From contig JANQQW010000129.1 of assembly GCA_028284885.1 (NCBI GenBank), positions 1 through 37,719 of the forward strand: 37,719 nt of DNA. The letters run 5' to 3'. How positions within the stretch are numbered: position 1 is the stretch's first letter; every line of letters begins with the position of its first letter. The translations under genes and the position numbers were made by a program. The notes below the pieces were generated by a model that made no database searches, was not told the origin of the DNA, and saw only the letters and a list, made by a program, of their open reading frames with translations. The stretch is from Planctomycetaceae bacterium. Lineage in GTDB: Bacteria; Planctomycetota; Planctomycetia; Planctomycetales; Planctomycetaceae. Below, in pieces: positions 1 through 8,309 of this stretch.

Positions 1-154
1 CCGCGGAACCGGTCACGACCGGATCGACCCAGCCGCGAAACCGTGCGGCCGAGAGCGCTTCGAGCACCGTCGGTTCGGCACCGCCGATTGCCACGACGGA
101 GACCGGTGCGTCCAACTCGTCGGCCGCGGCGTAGAGTTCGTCGAATCCGAGCAT
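1..154 (-). CDS. Phosphate acetyl/butyryltransferase-like protein, N-terminal fragment
   Basis: The gene is cut by the left edge of the window, so only the first 51 codons are visible. The peptide opens [14 protein letters not shown] and continues with [17 protein letters not shown] and a segment ending near WVDPVVTG. This resembles the N-terminus of the phosphate acetyl/butyryltransferase family, where a short helix is followed by 'vAvagaed..vleal..a...g..dpilvG'. Family members transfer acyl groups between CoA and phosphate. The ATG lies at 154-152, and a GGAG ribosome-binding site precedes it on the minus strand. None of the catalytic region is in view, so the substrate cannot be named and the family call is tentative. 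Confidence 0.5.
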   Translation of the reverse strand, partial: MLGFDELYAAADELDAPVSVVAIGGAEPTVLEALSAARFRGWVDPVVTGSA

Positions 155-260
155 CTTCGTCTCCGCTCTCTTGCCTTCTTCTCGCGAGGACAAGGCCGGG
201 CGGCGGGCCACGGGGTTTCCCGCGCTCAACCCCGAACGACCGCCGTGCCCCTCTCCCTAA

Positions 261-283
261 CCCTCTCCCCCCGGGGGAGAGGG
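261..283. repeat. Perfect 11-bp palindrome, CCCTCTCC type
   Basis: CCCTCTCCCCC (261-271) is followed by one C and then the exact reverse complement GGGGGAGAGGG (273-283). A related CCTCTCCCTAACCCTCTC tract lies just upstream. The element sits between the ends of the phosphate acyltransferase fragment and the crotonase gene, only 8 bp past the latter's stop codon. It looks like one of the dispersed palindromic intergenic repeats seen in GC-rich genomes. It could act as a terminator stem, but there is no T tract. Confidence 0.6.
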
Positions 284-291
284 AACCGAGG

Positions 292-1101
292 TCACTCACC
301 CCGCCATTCGGGCGGGCGTTTCTCGAGGAAGGCCGTCATGCCCTCCTGAGCGTCGTGGCGTTGGACGTTGTCGGTCATCACGTCGACGGCTCGCTCGTAC
401 GCGGACGGCTCGTCGAGGGCGAGCTGGTCGTAGAAGGCCCGTTTGCCCATGGAGAGGACGAGCGGGCTCGACGCCTTGACCGTGTCGCAGAGTTCTCCGA
501 TCACGCCGTCGAGCTCGGCCTCGTCGACGACGCGGTTCACGAGCCCGGCCTCGTAGGCTCGCTGCGCCGTGATCGGCTGGCCGGTCAGCAGCATCTCCAT
601 GGCGACCTTCGGGGCGATGCTCCGCACCAGCGGGACCATCGGCGTGGTGCAGAAGAGGCCGATCTTCACGCCGGGCGTGGCGAAGCGGGCGTTGGTCTCC
701 GCGACGACGAGGTCGCACGCGGCGACGAGTTGGCACCCGGCCGCCGTGGCGAGACCGCGGACCTTGGCGATCACCGGCTGCGGCAGCCGTCGCAGCTTCT
801 GCATCACCCGCGAGCAGGTCTCGAACAGCTCGCGGTACTCCTCCTCGGACCGGCCGGGCATCTCGCCGAGGTCGTGGCCGGAGGAGAAGACGGGGCCGTT
901 CGCCGAGAGCACGACGACCCGCACCAACGAGTCCTCGGCCACGCGGTTCAGCTCCCCGTCGAGGTGGTCGAGCAGGGCCAGCGAGAGGGCGTTCCGGCGT
1001 TCGGGCCGGTTCAGGGCGAGCTCGGCGACGCCGTCGTTCGTCTGCACGAACAACAGGGGCTGGACCGGCTGAGTGTCGTCGACGGGGGTCGTTCCGGACA
1101 T
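292..1101 (-). CDS. Enoyl-CoA hydratase/isomerase family protein, ECHDC3-like, without catalytic glutamates
   Basis: This 269-residue crotonase-fold protein has [12 protein letters not shown] near residues 29-40, an oxyanion-hole segment around FSSGHDLGE (72-80), and [16 protein letters not shown] near 120-135. The C-terminal half (GLFCTTP...AMEMLLTG...[13 protein letters not shown]) resembles the ECHDC3 subgroup more than classical hydratases. The two glutamates that hydrate enoyl-CoA in rat mitochondrial hydratase correspond here to Gln124 and Gly144, so ordinary hydratase chemistry is unlikely. The start was chosen at the ATG at 1101, which has GGAG six bases upstream. Thirty-six in-frame codons further upstream look non-coding. 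It may be an isomerase, a thioesterase-like enzyme or an accessory acyl-CoA binder. Confidence 0.85.
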   Translation of the reverse strand: MSGTTPVDDTQPVQPLLFVQTNDGVAELALNRPERRNALSLALLDHLDGELNRVAEDSLVRVVVLSANGPVFSSGHDLGEMPGRSEEEYRELFETCSRVMQKLRRLPQPVIAKVRGLATAAGCQLVAACDLVVAETNARFATPGVKIGLFCTTPMVPLVRSIAPKVAMEMLLTGQPITAQRAYEAGLVNRVVDEAELDGVIGELCDTVKASSPLVLSMGKRAFYDQLALDEPSAYERAVDVMTDNVQRHDAQEGMTAFLEKRPPEWRGE

Positions 1102-1227
1102 CGTTTGCTCCACGAAGGTCCGCCGACGATAGCCGCATCGCCGCCGTTCCAACAGCAACGTGGGCCAGTTGCCGTCTGGGCCGGTTAGGATCGCGACGGG
1201 CCACGTCACGACACACGCGTAACCGAG

Positions 1228-1767
1228 ATGCCGATGGGCGAGTTCCTGTTGACCACGAGCCGGCTCGGCCTTCGCGAGATGACGATGGACGACCTCGACT
1301 TCATGGCGACCATGCTTGGCGACCAGGAGGTCACGCGTTTCTATCCGAAGGCCTACTCGCGCGAGGAGGCGGTCGAGTGGATCGAGCGGCAGCGCGGCCG
1401 CTACCTACGCGACGGGCACGGGCTGTGGTTGGTGGTCGAGCGGGAGGCGGGAGCGCCCGTCGGGCAGGCGGGACTCGTCGTCCAGCAGCTGGACGACGGC
1501 CCCGAACTGGAGATCGGCTACATGATCCATCGCCACTTCTGGCGGCGTGGACTCGCCTCCGAGGCGGCGCTCGCCGTTCGCGACCACGCCTTCGCCAACC
1601 AGCCCGTCGAACGCGTCGTCTCACTCGTCCGCCCGGAGAACGTCCCTTCCCAGCGAACGGCCCTCCGAATAGGCATGAAGCCCGAGCGGACGACCTTCCA
1701 CCACGGCCTCCCCCATCTCGTCTTCTCCGTCTCCCGGGAGCACGCCACCACGAGTCGCGAGGGGTGA
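1228..1767 (+). CDS. GNAT family N-acetyltransferase (RimJ/RimL type)
   Basis: The protein has 179 residues and the pattern of the RimJ/RimL acetyltransferase group: [20 protein letters not shown] at the N-terminus, an acceptor-side segment with [13 protein letters not shown], then [22 protein letters not shown], the acetyl-CoA pyrophosphate-binding region, and [21 protein letters not shown] near the C-terminus. Such enzymes acetylate alpha-amino groups of ribosomal proteins or small amines using acetyl-CoA; the acceptor cannot be read from sequence. Two in-frame ATGs (1228 and 1234) are possible and neither has a strong ribosome-binding site. It is divergent from the crotonase gene, with a 126-bp spacer. 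Confidence 0.85.
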   Translation: MPMGEFLLTTSRLGLREMTMDDLDFMATMLGDQEVTRFYPKAYSREEAVEWIERQRGRYLRDGHGLWLVVEREAGAPVGQAGLVVQQLDDGPELEIGYMIHRHFWRRGLASEAALAVRDHAFANQPVERVVSLVRPENVPSQRTALRIGMKPERTTFHHGLPHLVFSVSREHATTSREG

Positions 1768-1821
1768 CGCCCGGCCGCTGTTTCGGCAGGATGTCCAGTA
1801 CGTCACTCAAGGAACCCAGCC

Positions 1822-2835
1822 ATGCGCCGTTCGCTCCCACTCGCGATTCCCGTGGTCGTTCTCCTCGTTCTCGGCACGACCTACGGCGACGAACCGAAGA
1901 TCGTCGACGACGCCGGCCTGTTCCCGAAGGACGCACGCCTCGAGGAACTCTGGAACGACGGTGAGTTCACCGAGGGGGTCGCCGTCGCCGCGGACGGCAC
2001 GGTCTTCTTCAGCGACATCGCCTTCAAGGTGGAGAACCCCGGCCGCGTGATGACGTTCGACCCGGGGACTGGCAAGGTGAGCGTGCACTGCGAGGACAGC
2101 GGCAAGAGCAACGGCCTCTTCTTCGCGCCCGACGGCCGGCTGCTCGCCGCGTGCGGAGCGAACGCCGGAGCCCGCGGGGTCTGCGAGATCACGCCGGACG
2201 GGAAGTTGAGGAAGCTGTTCGAGCGGTGGAACGGCAAGCGGTTCAACGCTCCGAACGACCTCGTCGTCCTCGCCGACGGCACGATCTTCGTCTCCGACCC
2301 GAAGTACGTCGGGCCCGAGCCGATGGAGATCGACCACATGAGCGTCTACCGCATCGCGACCGACGGGACCGTCACGCGGGCGACGACCGACGTCGAGAAG
2401 CCCAACGGCGTGAACGTCTCGCCCGACGGCCGCACGCTGTACGTCGCCGAGACGAACAACGGCTCGACCGACGTGACGAAGCAGGACCCGACGACGAAGA
2501 AGGGGCGCATGACGTTGAACGCGTTCCCGATCCGGAAACACGGCACGCTCGGCGAGAAGCGGGTGCTCGTCGACTTCGGCAAGGCGACCGGAGTGGACGG
2601 GATGACGGTCGACTCGAAGGGCCGGATCTACGCCGCCGTGCGGGACGCCGACCGGTTCGGCGTGCGGGTCTTCTCGCCGGACGGGAAGGAACTCGCCTAC
2701 CTGCCGACGCCCGCCCTGCCGACCAACTGCTGCTTCGGCCGCGGCAAGACGTCGAACGTGCTCTACGTGACGGCCGGGATCGGGCTGTACCGGATCCGCA
2801 CGAACGTCACCGGGTCGCATCCGACGGCGGACTGA
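1822..2835 (+). CDS. Exported SMP-30/gluconolactonase/LRE family beta-propeller protein
   Basis: The 337-residue product begins with a Sec-type signal peptide (MRRSLPLAIPVVVLLVLGTTYG), predicting export to the periplasm. The rest carries beta-propeller repeats of the SMP-30/gluconolactonase family: EGVAVAADGTVFFSDIA near 53-69, SNGLFFAPDGRLLAA near 95-109, NAPNDLVVLADGTIFVSDP, PNGVNVSPDGRTLYVAETNN and DGMTVDSKGRIYAA. The Asn and Asp residues in the PND and DGM segments match the divalent-metal site of the family. Members hydrolyse sugar lactones, but many bacterial paralogues have no known substrate. A purine-rich AAGGA lies about 10 bases before the ATG. The next gene follows on the same strand after about 90 bp. 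Confidence 0.85.
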   Translation: MRRSLPLAIPVVVLLVLGTTYGDEPKIVDDAGLFPKDARLEELWNDGEFTEGVAVAADGTVFFSDIAFKVENPGRVMTFDPGTGKVSVHCEDSGKSNGLFFAPDGRLLAACGANAGARGVCEITPDGKLRKLFERWNGKRFNAPNDLVVLADGTIFVSDPKYVGPEPMEIDHMSVYRIATDGTVTRATTDVEKPNGVNVSPDGRTLYVAETNNGSTDVTKQDPTTKKGRMTLNAFPIRKHGTLGEKRVLVDFGKATGVDGMTVDSKGRIYAAVRDADRFGVRVFSPDGKELAYLPTPALPTNCCFGRGKTSNVLYVTAGIGLYRIRTNVTGSHPTAD

Positions 2836-2923
2836 GCCACGCGAGAACGCCGGCGGGTTGGTTGAGGTCCGCGTGGCGGCGCGCGAACATGCAGGTGTCC
2901 GAGAACCGCGTGGAGACCTGGTC

Positions 2924-3601
2924 GTGGCACGACGATACGAAACCGTGGAAGCGGGCGACGTCCGCCGACTGAACCGCCTGTTGGCCGCAGGCTGGGAGTC
3001 GGTCCGCGAGACGCCCGTCGGCGACGGCCGGCTGGTCGTGCTGCTCGAACGGGACGGCGGTCCGCCACGGAGCGGGGCGAAGCTGGCCGGCATGCCGTGG
3101 GACGTGCTCGAGGCCTGCCCGCTGTTCGACGGCTTCGACCGGGACGAGCTCACGGCGTTCGTCGAGGTGTGCGAGCTGACGACCTGCCCGACCGGGTCGA
3201 ACCTGTTCGAGGCGGGCGACGGGACGGCCGCGCTCTACGTCCTGCTCGAGGGCCGGGTCGACGTCGTCTTTCCGGAGCTCCGCGGCGAGAGCATGGCCGT
3301 CGAGGGCTTCGCCCCGCCGAGCTTCTTCGGCGAGAGCACCTTCTTCCACCCGGCCGACCACCACGCGACGGCCACCTGCACGGAGGAGTCCCGCGTGCTC
3401 GTCCTCGAACGGGACACGTTCGACGAGTTGATGCAGGAGAGCCCGGACTCCGCCCGCAAGCTGGGCCTGAACGCCGCCGGCACGCTCGCCCAACGCCTGC
3501 AGAGTGCCGACGCCTGGGTCTGGGAACTCCTCGACGAGATCGACAGCGTCCACATCGCCCGCAGCTGGCGCCGGTTCCGCGACCGCATTCTGCGACGTTA
3601 G
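2924..3601 (+). CDS. Cyclic nucleotide-binding (CNB) domain protein, no DNA-binding domain
   Basis: Starting at the GTG at 2924 (GGAG at 2912-2915), the product has 225 residues. A short N-terminal segment (RRYETVEAGDVRRLNRLLAAGWE) resembles small DUF4177-like domains. It is followed by one CNB domain, from PWDVLEACPLFDGFDRDEL through FGESTFFHPADHHATATC to RDTFDELMQ. A Crp-type helix-turn-helix is absent. In the phosphate-binding cassette the Arg that usually contacts the cyclic phosphate (FGE...RxAT) appears as His (HHATA), so canonical cAMP or cGMP binding is doubtful. An in-frame TTG at 2858 would add 22 residues, but it lacks a convincing ribosome-binding site. The gene converges on the DUF1559 gene. 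Confidence 0.75.
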   Translation: MARRYETVEAGDVRRLNRLLAAGWESVRETPVGDGRLVVLLERDGGPPRSGAKLAGMPWDVLEACPLFDGFDRDELTAFVEVCELTTCPTGSNLFEAGDGTAALYVLLEGRVDVVFPELRGESMAVEGFAPPSFFGESTFFHPADHHATATCTEESRVLVLERDTFDELMQESPDSARKLGLNAAGTLAQRLQSADAWVWELLDEIDSVHIARSWRRFRDRILRR

Positions 3602-3628
3602 AGCAGGCTGCTCGGTCAACACGAAAGC

Positions 3629-3656
3629 AGCCCGGCGTCGTTGGAGACACCGGGCT
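3629..3656. terminator. Hairpin between convergent genes, likely bidirectional terminator
   Basis: AGCCCGGCGTC (3629-3639), a six-base loop and GACACCGGGCT (3646-3656) form an 11-bp stem with one G-T wobble. It lies 28 bp past the CNB gene stop and before the convergent DUF1559 gene stop. The minus-strand exit is mildly T-rich (GCTTTCGTG), but no long T tract exists. The stem resembles the stronger terminator at 26462-26493. Confidence 0.6.
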
Positions 3657-3740
3657 TCGATGCCGTGCCGCGCGCTTCTCGCCCTGTCACGCAGTCGACA
3701 CGGCCGGCGAAGCCGCAAGCTGGGCTCCGTCGGATGCGGG

Positions 3741-4733
3741 TTACGGGAGCTCGACCGGCAGACCGTCGTTCCGTGAACCGAGATTGTGGTACAGGCCGGA
3801 GTCGATGTTCTCGCTCAGGAAGCGGACAGCACCGTCGCCGAAGACGAACTGGGCTCCACCGGTGTGCTGGCTGCCGAACGACGCGTCCGACTCGTCACCG
3901 GCTTGCCGGTTGACGAAGAACGCACCGCCGGTGAGCCGGGAAATCGCTCCGTGCTCCCTGAAGCCGTTGCAGCAGCTTGCATCGTTGTTGCCGCCGATCC
4001 AGATGGGGAACCTGGCGCTCGCGGCGTTCGAGCGGGTGACGTTGGCGGACTCCGACACCTCGCCGACCATGATCGTGTTGCTCGTCCCGTCGGTGACGTC
4101 GCGGAACTTCACGAAGACGATCCGACTCGGGTTGTCGTCGTTGCTGTGACACAGCATGCCGTCCTGCTCGGTCCCTTCCAGATTCTGCCCGTTCCACTCG
4201 TTGGTCTCGGACCCGGCGTTCCCGCAGTAGTTCGCCTTGCCCCAGCCGTCGTCGTCGAACTCGGGAAGAACGTCGGACGGGCAGGTGTAGACGGACAGGA
4301 ACGTCTGGCCGGCCACGGTCGCGTCCGCATTGAACACGTTGGGGTCGCGGCCCGCTTCACAGTCTCCGACGTTCGTGCCGGTCGTGCACGCGGTGATGTC
4401 CGACTGCGTGTTGACGACGACGACGCCGTTGTTCGTCATCTGCTCGTAAACCGTAGACTGCTCGAGCATTGGAAGGATATTGACACGCCAGCCGATCCGG
4501 TCGGAGTCGTTGTCGAAGCCGCCGGGGGGCAGGTTGCCGTAGGTGTCGTGAAAGTTGTGCAGGGCCACGCCGATCTGTTTCAGGTTGCTCTTGCAGGACG
4601 ATCGGCGGGCCGCCTCGCGAGCCTGCTGAACGGCTGGCAGCAGCAGGGCGATGAGAATCGCGATGATGGCGATCACGACCAGCAGTTCGATCAGCGTGAA
4701 GCCAACCCGGGAACGACAAGCGTTACGGTGCAT
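3741..4733 (-). CDS. DUF1559 prepilin-type protein
   Basis: This 330-residue protein has a type IV prepilin leader: ten residues, then Gly11-Phe12 with Glu16 (GFTLIE), followed by a hydrophobic helix running to about residue 34 and ending in [12 protein letters not shown]. The leader should be cut after Gly11 by prepilin peptidase. The remainder ([23 protein letters not shown], a central Cys-containing region, and the C-terminal [14 protein letters not shown]...[10 protein letters not shown]) is the DUF1559 domain that planctomycetes carry in many copies. Its function is unknown; surface or pseudopilus roles are suspected. It is a monocistronic minus-strand gene with a weak ribosome-binding site before the ATG. 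Confidence 0.95.
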   Translation of the reverse strand: MHRNACRSRVGFTLIELLVVIAIIAILIALLLPAVQQAREAARRSSCKSNLKQIGVALHNFHDTYGNLPPGGFDNDSDRIGWRVNILPMLEQSTVYEQMTNNGVVVVNTQSDITACTTGTNVGDCEAGRDPNVFNADATVAGQTFLSVYTCPSDVLPEFDDDGWGKANYCGNAGSETNEWNGQNLEGTEQDGMLCHSNDDNPSRIVFVKFRDVTDGTSNTIMVGEVSESANVTRSNAASARFPIWIGGNNDASCCNGFREHGAISRLTGGAFFVNRQAGDESDASFGSQHTGGAQFVFGDGAVRFLSENIDSGLYHNLGSRNDGLPVELP

Positions 4734-4883
4734 GACAGGGTCTTTCCGCGGAGGGAGTCGTCCGAGTCCAGGAACGAACGACCAAGGTGGTGGGAGGCGA
4801 GCAACTCGCCGAGAACCATCGAGTGTACGAGCGCAACCGACTCTGCGGTAGGGTCGACCCGATGAAATACGTCGCCGAAGCCG

Positions 4884-6212
4884 CTACAGCAGGTTGCTCG
4901 CCAGCTCGGACAGCTCTGACCGTTCGCCCTTCTCCAGCGTCACGTGGGCGTAGAGCGGTTGGTTCCGCATGCGGTTGATGACGTAGGAGAGGCCGTTCGA
5001 GCGGCTGTCGAGGTAGGGGTGGTCGATCTGCTGGACGTCGCCGGTGAGGACGATCTTCGTCCCCTCGCCGGCACGCGTGATGATCGTCTTGATCTCGTGC
5101 GGCGTGAGGTTCTGGGCCTCGTCGACGATGAAGAACAGCCGTTGCAGGCTGCGGCCGCGGATGTAGGCGAGCGGCGTGATCTCCAGCTTCTGCTGCTCGA
5201 GCATCTCCTGGATCTTGCCGGCCGAGTCCGGGTTCTGGTGCCGGATGACGGTGAGGTTGTCGTACAGCGGTTGCATGTACGGGTCGAGCTTCTGAGACAC
5301 GTCGCCCGGGAGGTAGCCGATGTCCCGGTTCGAGAGCGGGACGACCGGGCGGGCGAGCAGCACCTGCCGGTACTTCGAGCGGCACTCGAGCGCCGCGGCG
5401 AGGGCGAGCAGCGTCTTGCCGGAGCCCGCCTTGCCGGCGATGGTGACGAGCTTCACGTCGTCGTCGGTGAGCGCCTGCAGGGCGAACGACTGCTCGGCGT
5501 TCCGTGGCGAGATGCCGAAGCAGGCGGACTTGGTGATCCGCTGGTAGCTGTCCTCTTCGGCGTGGTAGGTGGCGAGGACCGACTTGCTGCCGTTCCGGAG
5601 AATGAAGTTCTCGTTGCTGAGCGGCGTCTCGACGAGCGGAACCTCGTCGCGGGGAACGCAGCCGTCGGCGTAGAAGCTGTCGACGAGTTCGCTGGGGACG
5701 CCGGTGACGAGCCGCTTGCCGGTGTAGAGGTCGTCGACGTTGGCCACCTGGTCGGTCTGGTAGTCCTGGGCGTGCACGCCGAGGGACTTCGCCTTCATCC
5801 GCAGGTTGGTGTCCTTCGTGACGAGGATCACCGGGCGTTCGCGTTCGAGCTCGCTGAGCTGCAGGGCCGTGTTGAGAATGCGGTGGTCGGGGGAGTCCTG
5901 CAGGAAGGCACCGCGAAGGCGGTCGCAGTCGGCTCCGAGCACGACCCGCAGGCTGCCACGGCCGTCGCCGAGGGAGCAGCCCTCGTCCGAGAGGATGTCG
6001 CCGGTCAGCTCGTCGATCTGCCGGAGGAACTGCCTCGCCTGGAAGTGGATGTCCTCACTTCCCTTCTTGAAGCGGTCGAGTTCCTCGAGGACGGTGATCG
6101 GGACCACCACGTCGTGCTCGTCGAACTCGAAGACGCATCCGGCGTCGTGGAGGATGACGTTGGTGTCCAGAACGAACAGCTTGACGCAGAGCGTCCTTGC
6201 TTCGTCGATCAT
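4884..6212 (-). CDS. PIN domain-PhoH family ATPase
   Basis: The 442-residue protein joins an N-terminal PIN nuclease domain to a PhoH-type P-loop ATPase. In the PIN part, [10 protein letters not shown] (Asp16), the [13 protein letters not shown] segment (about 39-51) and [16 protein letters not shown] (Asp134) carry the acidic residues expected at a metal site. The ATPase has Walker A GKAGSGKT (260-267), Walker B FIVDEAQN (361-368) and the PhoH signature [13 protein letters not shown]. Proteins of this PhoH2 layout unwind and cleave RNA in mycobacteria; the role here is inferred. GGAGGG lies four bases before the chosen ATG. A few codons downstream, before KLFVLDTN, a second start is possible. 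Confidence 0.95.
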   Translation of the reverse strand: MIDEARTLCVKLFVLDTNVILHDAGCVFEFDEHDVVVPITVLEELDRFKKGSEDIHFQARQFLRQIDELTGDILSDEGCSLGDGRGSLRVVLGADCDRLRGAFLQDSPDHRILNTALQLSELERERPVILVTKDTNLRMKAKSLGVHAQDYQTDQVANVDDLYTGKRLVTGVPSELVDSFYADGCVPRDEVPLVETPLSNENFILRNGSKSVLATYHAEEDSYQRITKSACFGISPRNAEQSFALQALTDDDVKLVTIAGKAGSGKTLLALAAALECRSKYRQVLLARPVVPLSNRDIGYLPGDVSQKLDPYMQPLYDNLTVIRHQNPDSAGKIQEMLEQQKLEITPLAYIRGRSLQRLFFIVDEAQNLTPHEIKTIITRAGEGTKIVLTGDVQQIDHPYLDSRSNGLSYVINRMRNQPLYAHVTLEKGERSELSELASNLL

Positions 6213-6414
6213 CCATCCCTCCGAAGGTGGTGGAGGCCGGACGTCGTGTCCGACCCTTCGATCGTTGCGACGCCGGCATCATCCCGCGGTGTCGACGACG
6301 GGTCAAGAACGATAACGGCCGATCGGGCGTCTCGTTCGTGAAGAATCGAAGAGCTTCTCGGCGCGGCGACGGAGTCGACTCAACCGTCGTCGGCCACTTG
6401 CTGTCCGAAAGCGA

Positions 6415-6627
6415 CTACGCCTTGGACTGACGCCAGCGGTTGAATGCGACGACCGACCAGACCGACTCGACGCCTGCAAACGGCCACGACTCGATGAGTG
6501 CCGCGTACGCCGCGGAACTGAGACAGGCCCCCGCGAACGCCAGCGTGTAGACCGGGGCCCGTGACTCGAGCGCGTAGAAGGCGACCATGGCGGACACGGA
6601 AACGAACCCGAAAATCTCGGTGAGCAT
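6415..6627 (-). CDS. Small integral membrane protein
   Basis: From the ATG at 6627 the product has 70 residues, largely hydrophobic: LTEIFGFVSVSAMVAFYALE, then YTLAFAGACLSSAAYAAL, then SWPFAGVESVWSVVAFNRW, which suggests three short membrane segments. The layout and the 'WPFaxvExvWxxvAxxrw' tail resemble small uncharacterised membrane proteins of the CBU_0592-like kind. The open frame extends 53 codons upstream, but that part is Arg- and Pro-rich and looks like non-coding high-GC sequence, so the internal ATG was preferred. No function can be assigned. Confidence 0.65.
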   Translation of the reverse strand: MLTEIFGFVSVSAMVAFYALESRAPVYTLAFAGACLSSAAYAALIESWPFAGVESVWSVVAFNRWRQSKA

Positions 6628-6795
6628 GAGTGCCTGTTCGTCTTGTCGGGGAGTGGGGAAGGACCGACCTCGGAGTGGAACACGGAGGCGAATTGTAGGG
6701 CGACTGGTTGACAGTCGCATCCACGTGACGCGGGGCTCGGCTCTGGTGACGAAGGTGCCCCGTTCGCCCAGCGCCCAACTTGGCATCGTCCGGAC

Positions 6796-7059
6796 CTACC
6801 CGCCGCCGATGGCCGGGAGGAAGTGGACCTCGGCCTCGGGTCCGACCTTCTGCAGAAGCCCCATCGCGGAGGCCTCGCCGTCCACGACGACCGCGAGCCC
6901 CGGCTTCAGAGAGTCCCCCTGCCGCAACCGCCCGGCCGCCCCGGGGAACCGCGCGTCGAGCGCCTCGATCACCGCCACCACCGTACCGCCCTCGACGTCG
7001 ACCTCGGCGAGGCCGTCGGTCAGGTCGCGGAGGGACGGGGGGACGAAGACGCGGGGCAT
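6796..7059 (-). CDS. MoaD/ThiS family sulfur-carrier-like protein
   Basis: The 87-residue protein has the ubiquitin-like pattern of MoaD/ThiS: PRVFVPPSLRDLTDG, VVAVIEALDARFPGAAGRL, LAVVVDGE, then GPEAEVHFLPAIGGG at the end. The C-terminal Gly-Gly is the residue pair that becomes adenylated and thiocarboxylated when these proteins carry sulfur for molybdopterin or thiamine synthesis. The terminal run is GGG, so the exact end is slightly unusual. No MoaE, MoeB, ThiF or ThiG lies nearby. The start at 7059 was chosen because residues further upstream do not look coding. Since a molybdenum hydroxylase is encoded 1.3 kb away, a MoaD role is plausible but inferred. Confidence 0.85.
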   Translation of the reverse strand: MPRVFVPPSLRDLTDGLAEVDVEGGTVVAVIEALDARFPGAAGRLRQGDSLKPGLAVVVDGEASAMGLLQKVGPEAEVHFLPAIGGG

Positions 7060-7186
7060 ACTGCGGTGTCCGATCGACGTCGAGGTGAGCACGAAGGTTT
7101 CGGGCCACGGTTGGAACGACGGCCACCTCCGCGATCCTGGCGGAACGTAGAGATGGTAGCACGAGTTGTCGGTTCGGCTCGGTCGC

Positions 7187-8065
7187 TCAGTTCGTGTCGT
7201 GGACGGCGTAGATCGAGAGGCGGCCGGTCTCCGTCGAGTCCGAGGCTCCCCATGTCGCCAGGAACCCGTTCTTGACCGCGTCATTGGACTTCGTCCGCAG
7301 TTCGCCGCCACCGGACGTGTACTGGTAGCACTGGTTCTTGTGCTCGAACGCGACGGCGAGCCAGTAGTCGCCGGGGGCCAGGAACGTGTCGGGGACCGTC
7401 AGCGTTGTCCAGTCCATCGACGAGGCGGTCCGTTCCGCAGCAGACTCGGCGAGAAGCGTATCGGGCTCGCCACCGCTGTCGTCGTACACGGCAACTCGGA
7501 AGTCCTTGTTGTGGTGCCCACCGGTGTAGGCCGCGATGCCGGAGATCGTGACCGGATCGAGAACCGTGAACCGGGTGGCGACCTGAACGTCGTGGGTCGA
7601 CGTCTGCTGGTTGGCGTAGACGTGCGGGAAGCCGACGTGCGCGGTGAGAGTAGGCGGTGCGAAGCTCTCGGTCGCGAACTGGAGATCGAACACCTGGACG
7701 TCGCCGAGCAAGGTGGCCGTCGTCCCGCCGTTGTAGGCCACCGTCAGCGGGTCGCCGGGCGTGCCGGACCAAGCGTATCGAATGGACTCGTCCTCACCGT
7801 CGCCGTCGCGGTCGGGGACCACGAACGCGACCGAAGTACTCGTTCGTTCGGTGAAGTACTTGGCCTGTGCGAGGTCGGACTGCAGCACCGACAGGACTTC
7901 GCCTTGCTCGGCCCGGTCACGGTCGTCGAAATCGGGATCGAGCGCGGCCGTGGCGAGCAGGAGTGTCGACGCGAGGCCCGTCATGAGGATCGCAGCAGCG
8001 CCCATCGAGACCAGGACCTCGACGAGCGTGTAGCCCGGTCTCCTGTCGCAGTGAGCATCCCTCAA
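7187..8065 (-). CDS. Pseudopilin with prepilin leader and C-terminal carbohydrate- or anchor-like domain
   Basis: Read from the TTG at 8065 (GAGGG eight bases upstream) the product has 292 residues and a short leader, RDAHCDRRPG, followed by the prepilin motif G-YTLVEVLVSMGAAAILMTGLAS. The cut would fall between Gly and Tyr, with Glu at position +5. Residues after the helix (DRDRAEQGEVLSVLQSDLAQAKYF) resemble type II secretion pseudopilins. The C-terminal half (AYTGGHHNKDFRVAVYDDSGGEPDTLL... WTTLTVPDTFLAPGDYWLAVAFE) reads like a beta-sandwich 'choice-of-anchor' module. An earlier in-frame TTG at 8215 would give a 60-residue leader, long for a prepilin. It has no prepilin peptidase or assembly ATPase nearby. 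Confidence 0.75.
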   Translation of the reverse strand: MRDAHCDRRPGYTLVEVLVSMGAAAILMTGLASTLLLATAALDPDFDDRDRAEQGEVLSVLQSDLAQAKYFTERTSTSVAFVVPDRDGDGEDESIRYAWSGTPGDPLTVAYNGGTTATLLGDVQVFDLQFATESFAPPTLTAHVGFPHVYANQQTSTHDVQVATRFTVLDPVTISGIAAYTGGHHNKDFRVAVYDDSGGEPDTLLAESAAERTASSMDWTTLTVPDTFLAPGDYWLAVAFEHKNQCYQYTSGGGELRTKSNDAVKNGFLATWGASDSTETGRLSIYAVHDTN

Positions 8066-8309
8066 CGGTGTGGCCCTCGAGGCGTGGGGCTGACCGACGG
8101 TAGTCGCGTCGTCCCGACTCCCATCGACCACGCTCCCCGAACTCAGCCTGCCAGAGGCGTCGGTTTCGTGGCTCGGCAGGATCGGCCGGCGGGCGATGCG
8201 CGTCGTGCGGGACAACGCGGGGGGAAATCCTTCGCGTTCGCCGCGATCCGCCGAGGCTGGACCGACGAACGAGTTCGACGGCGCTTCGGGAGGCGGCGAT
8301 CGCGCTCGC

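Noticed and set aside
43..1188. A 381-codon plus-strand frame over the crotonase gene
   Set aside because: Antisense to a clear crotonase-fold gene, and its sequence is Arg- and Gly-rich without similarity.
4796..4810. GGCGAG-CAA-CTCGCC hairpin upstream of the prepilin start as a terminator of the PhoH gene
   Set aside because: The stem is only six base pairs and no T tract follows on the minus strand, so chance occurrence in GC-rich DNA is likely.
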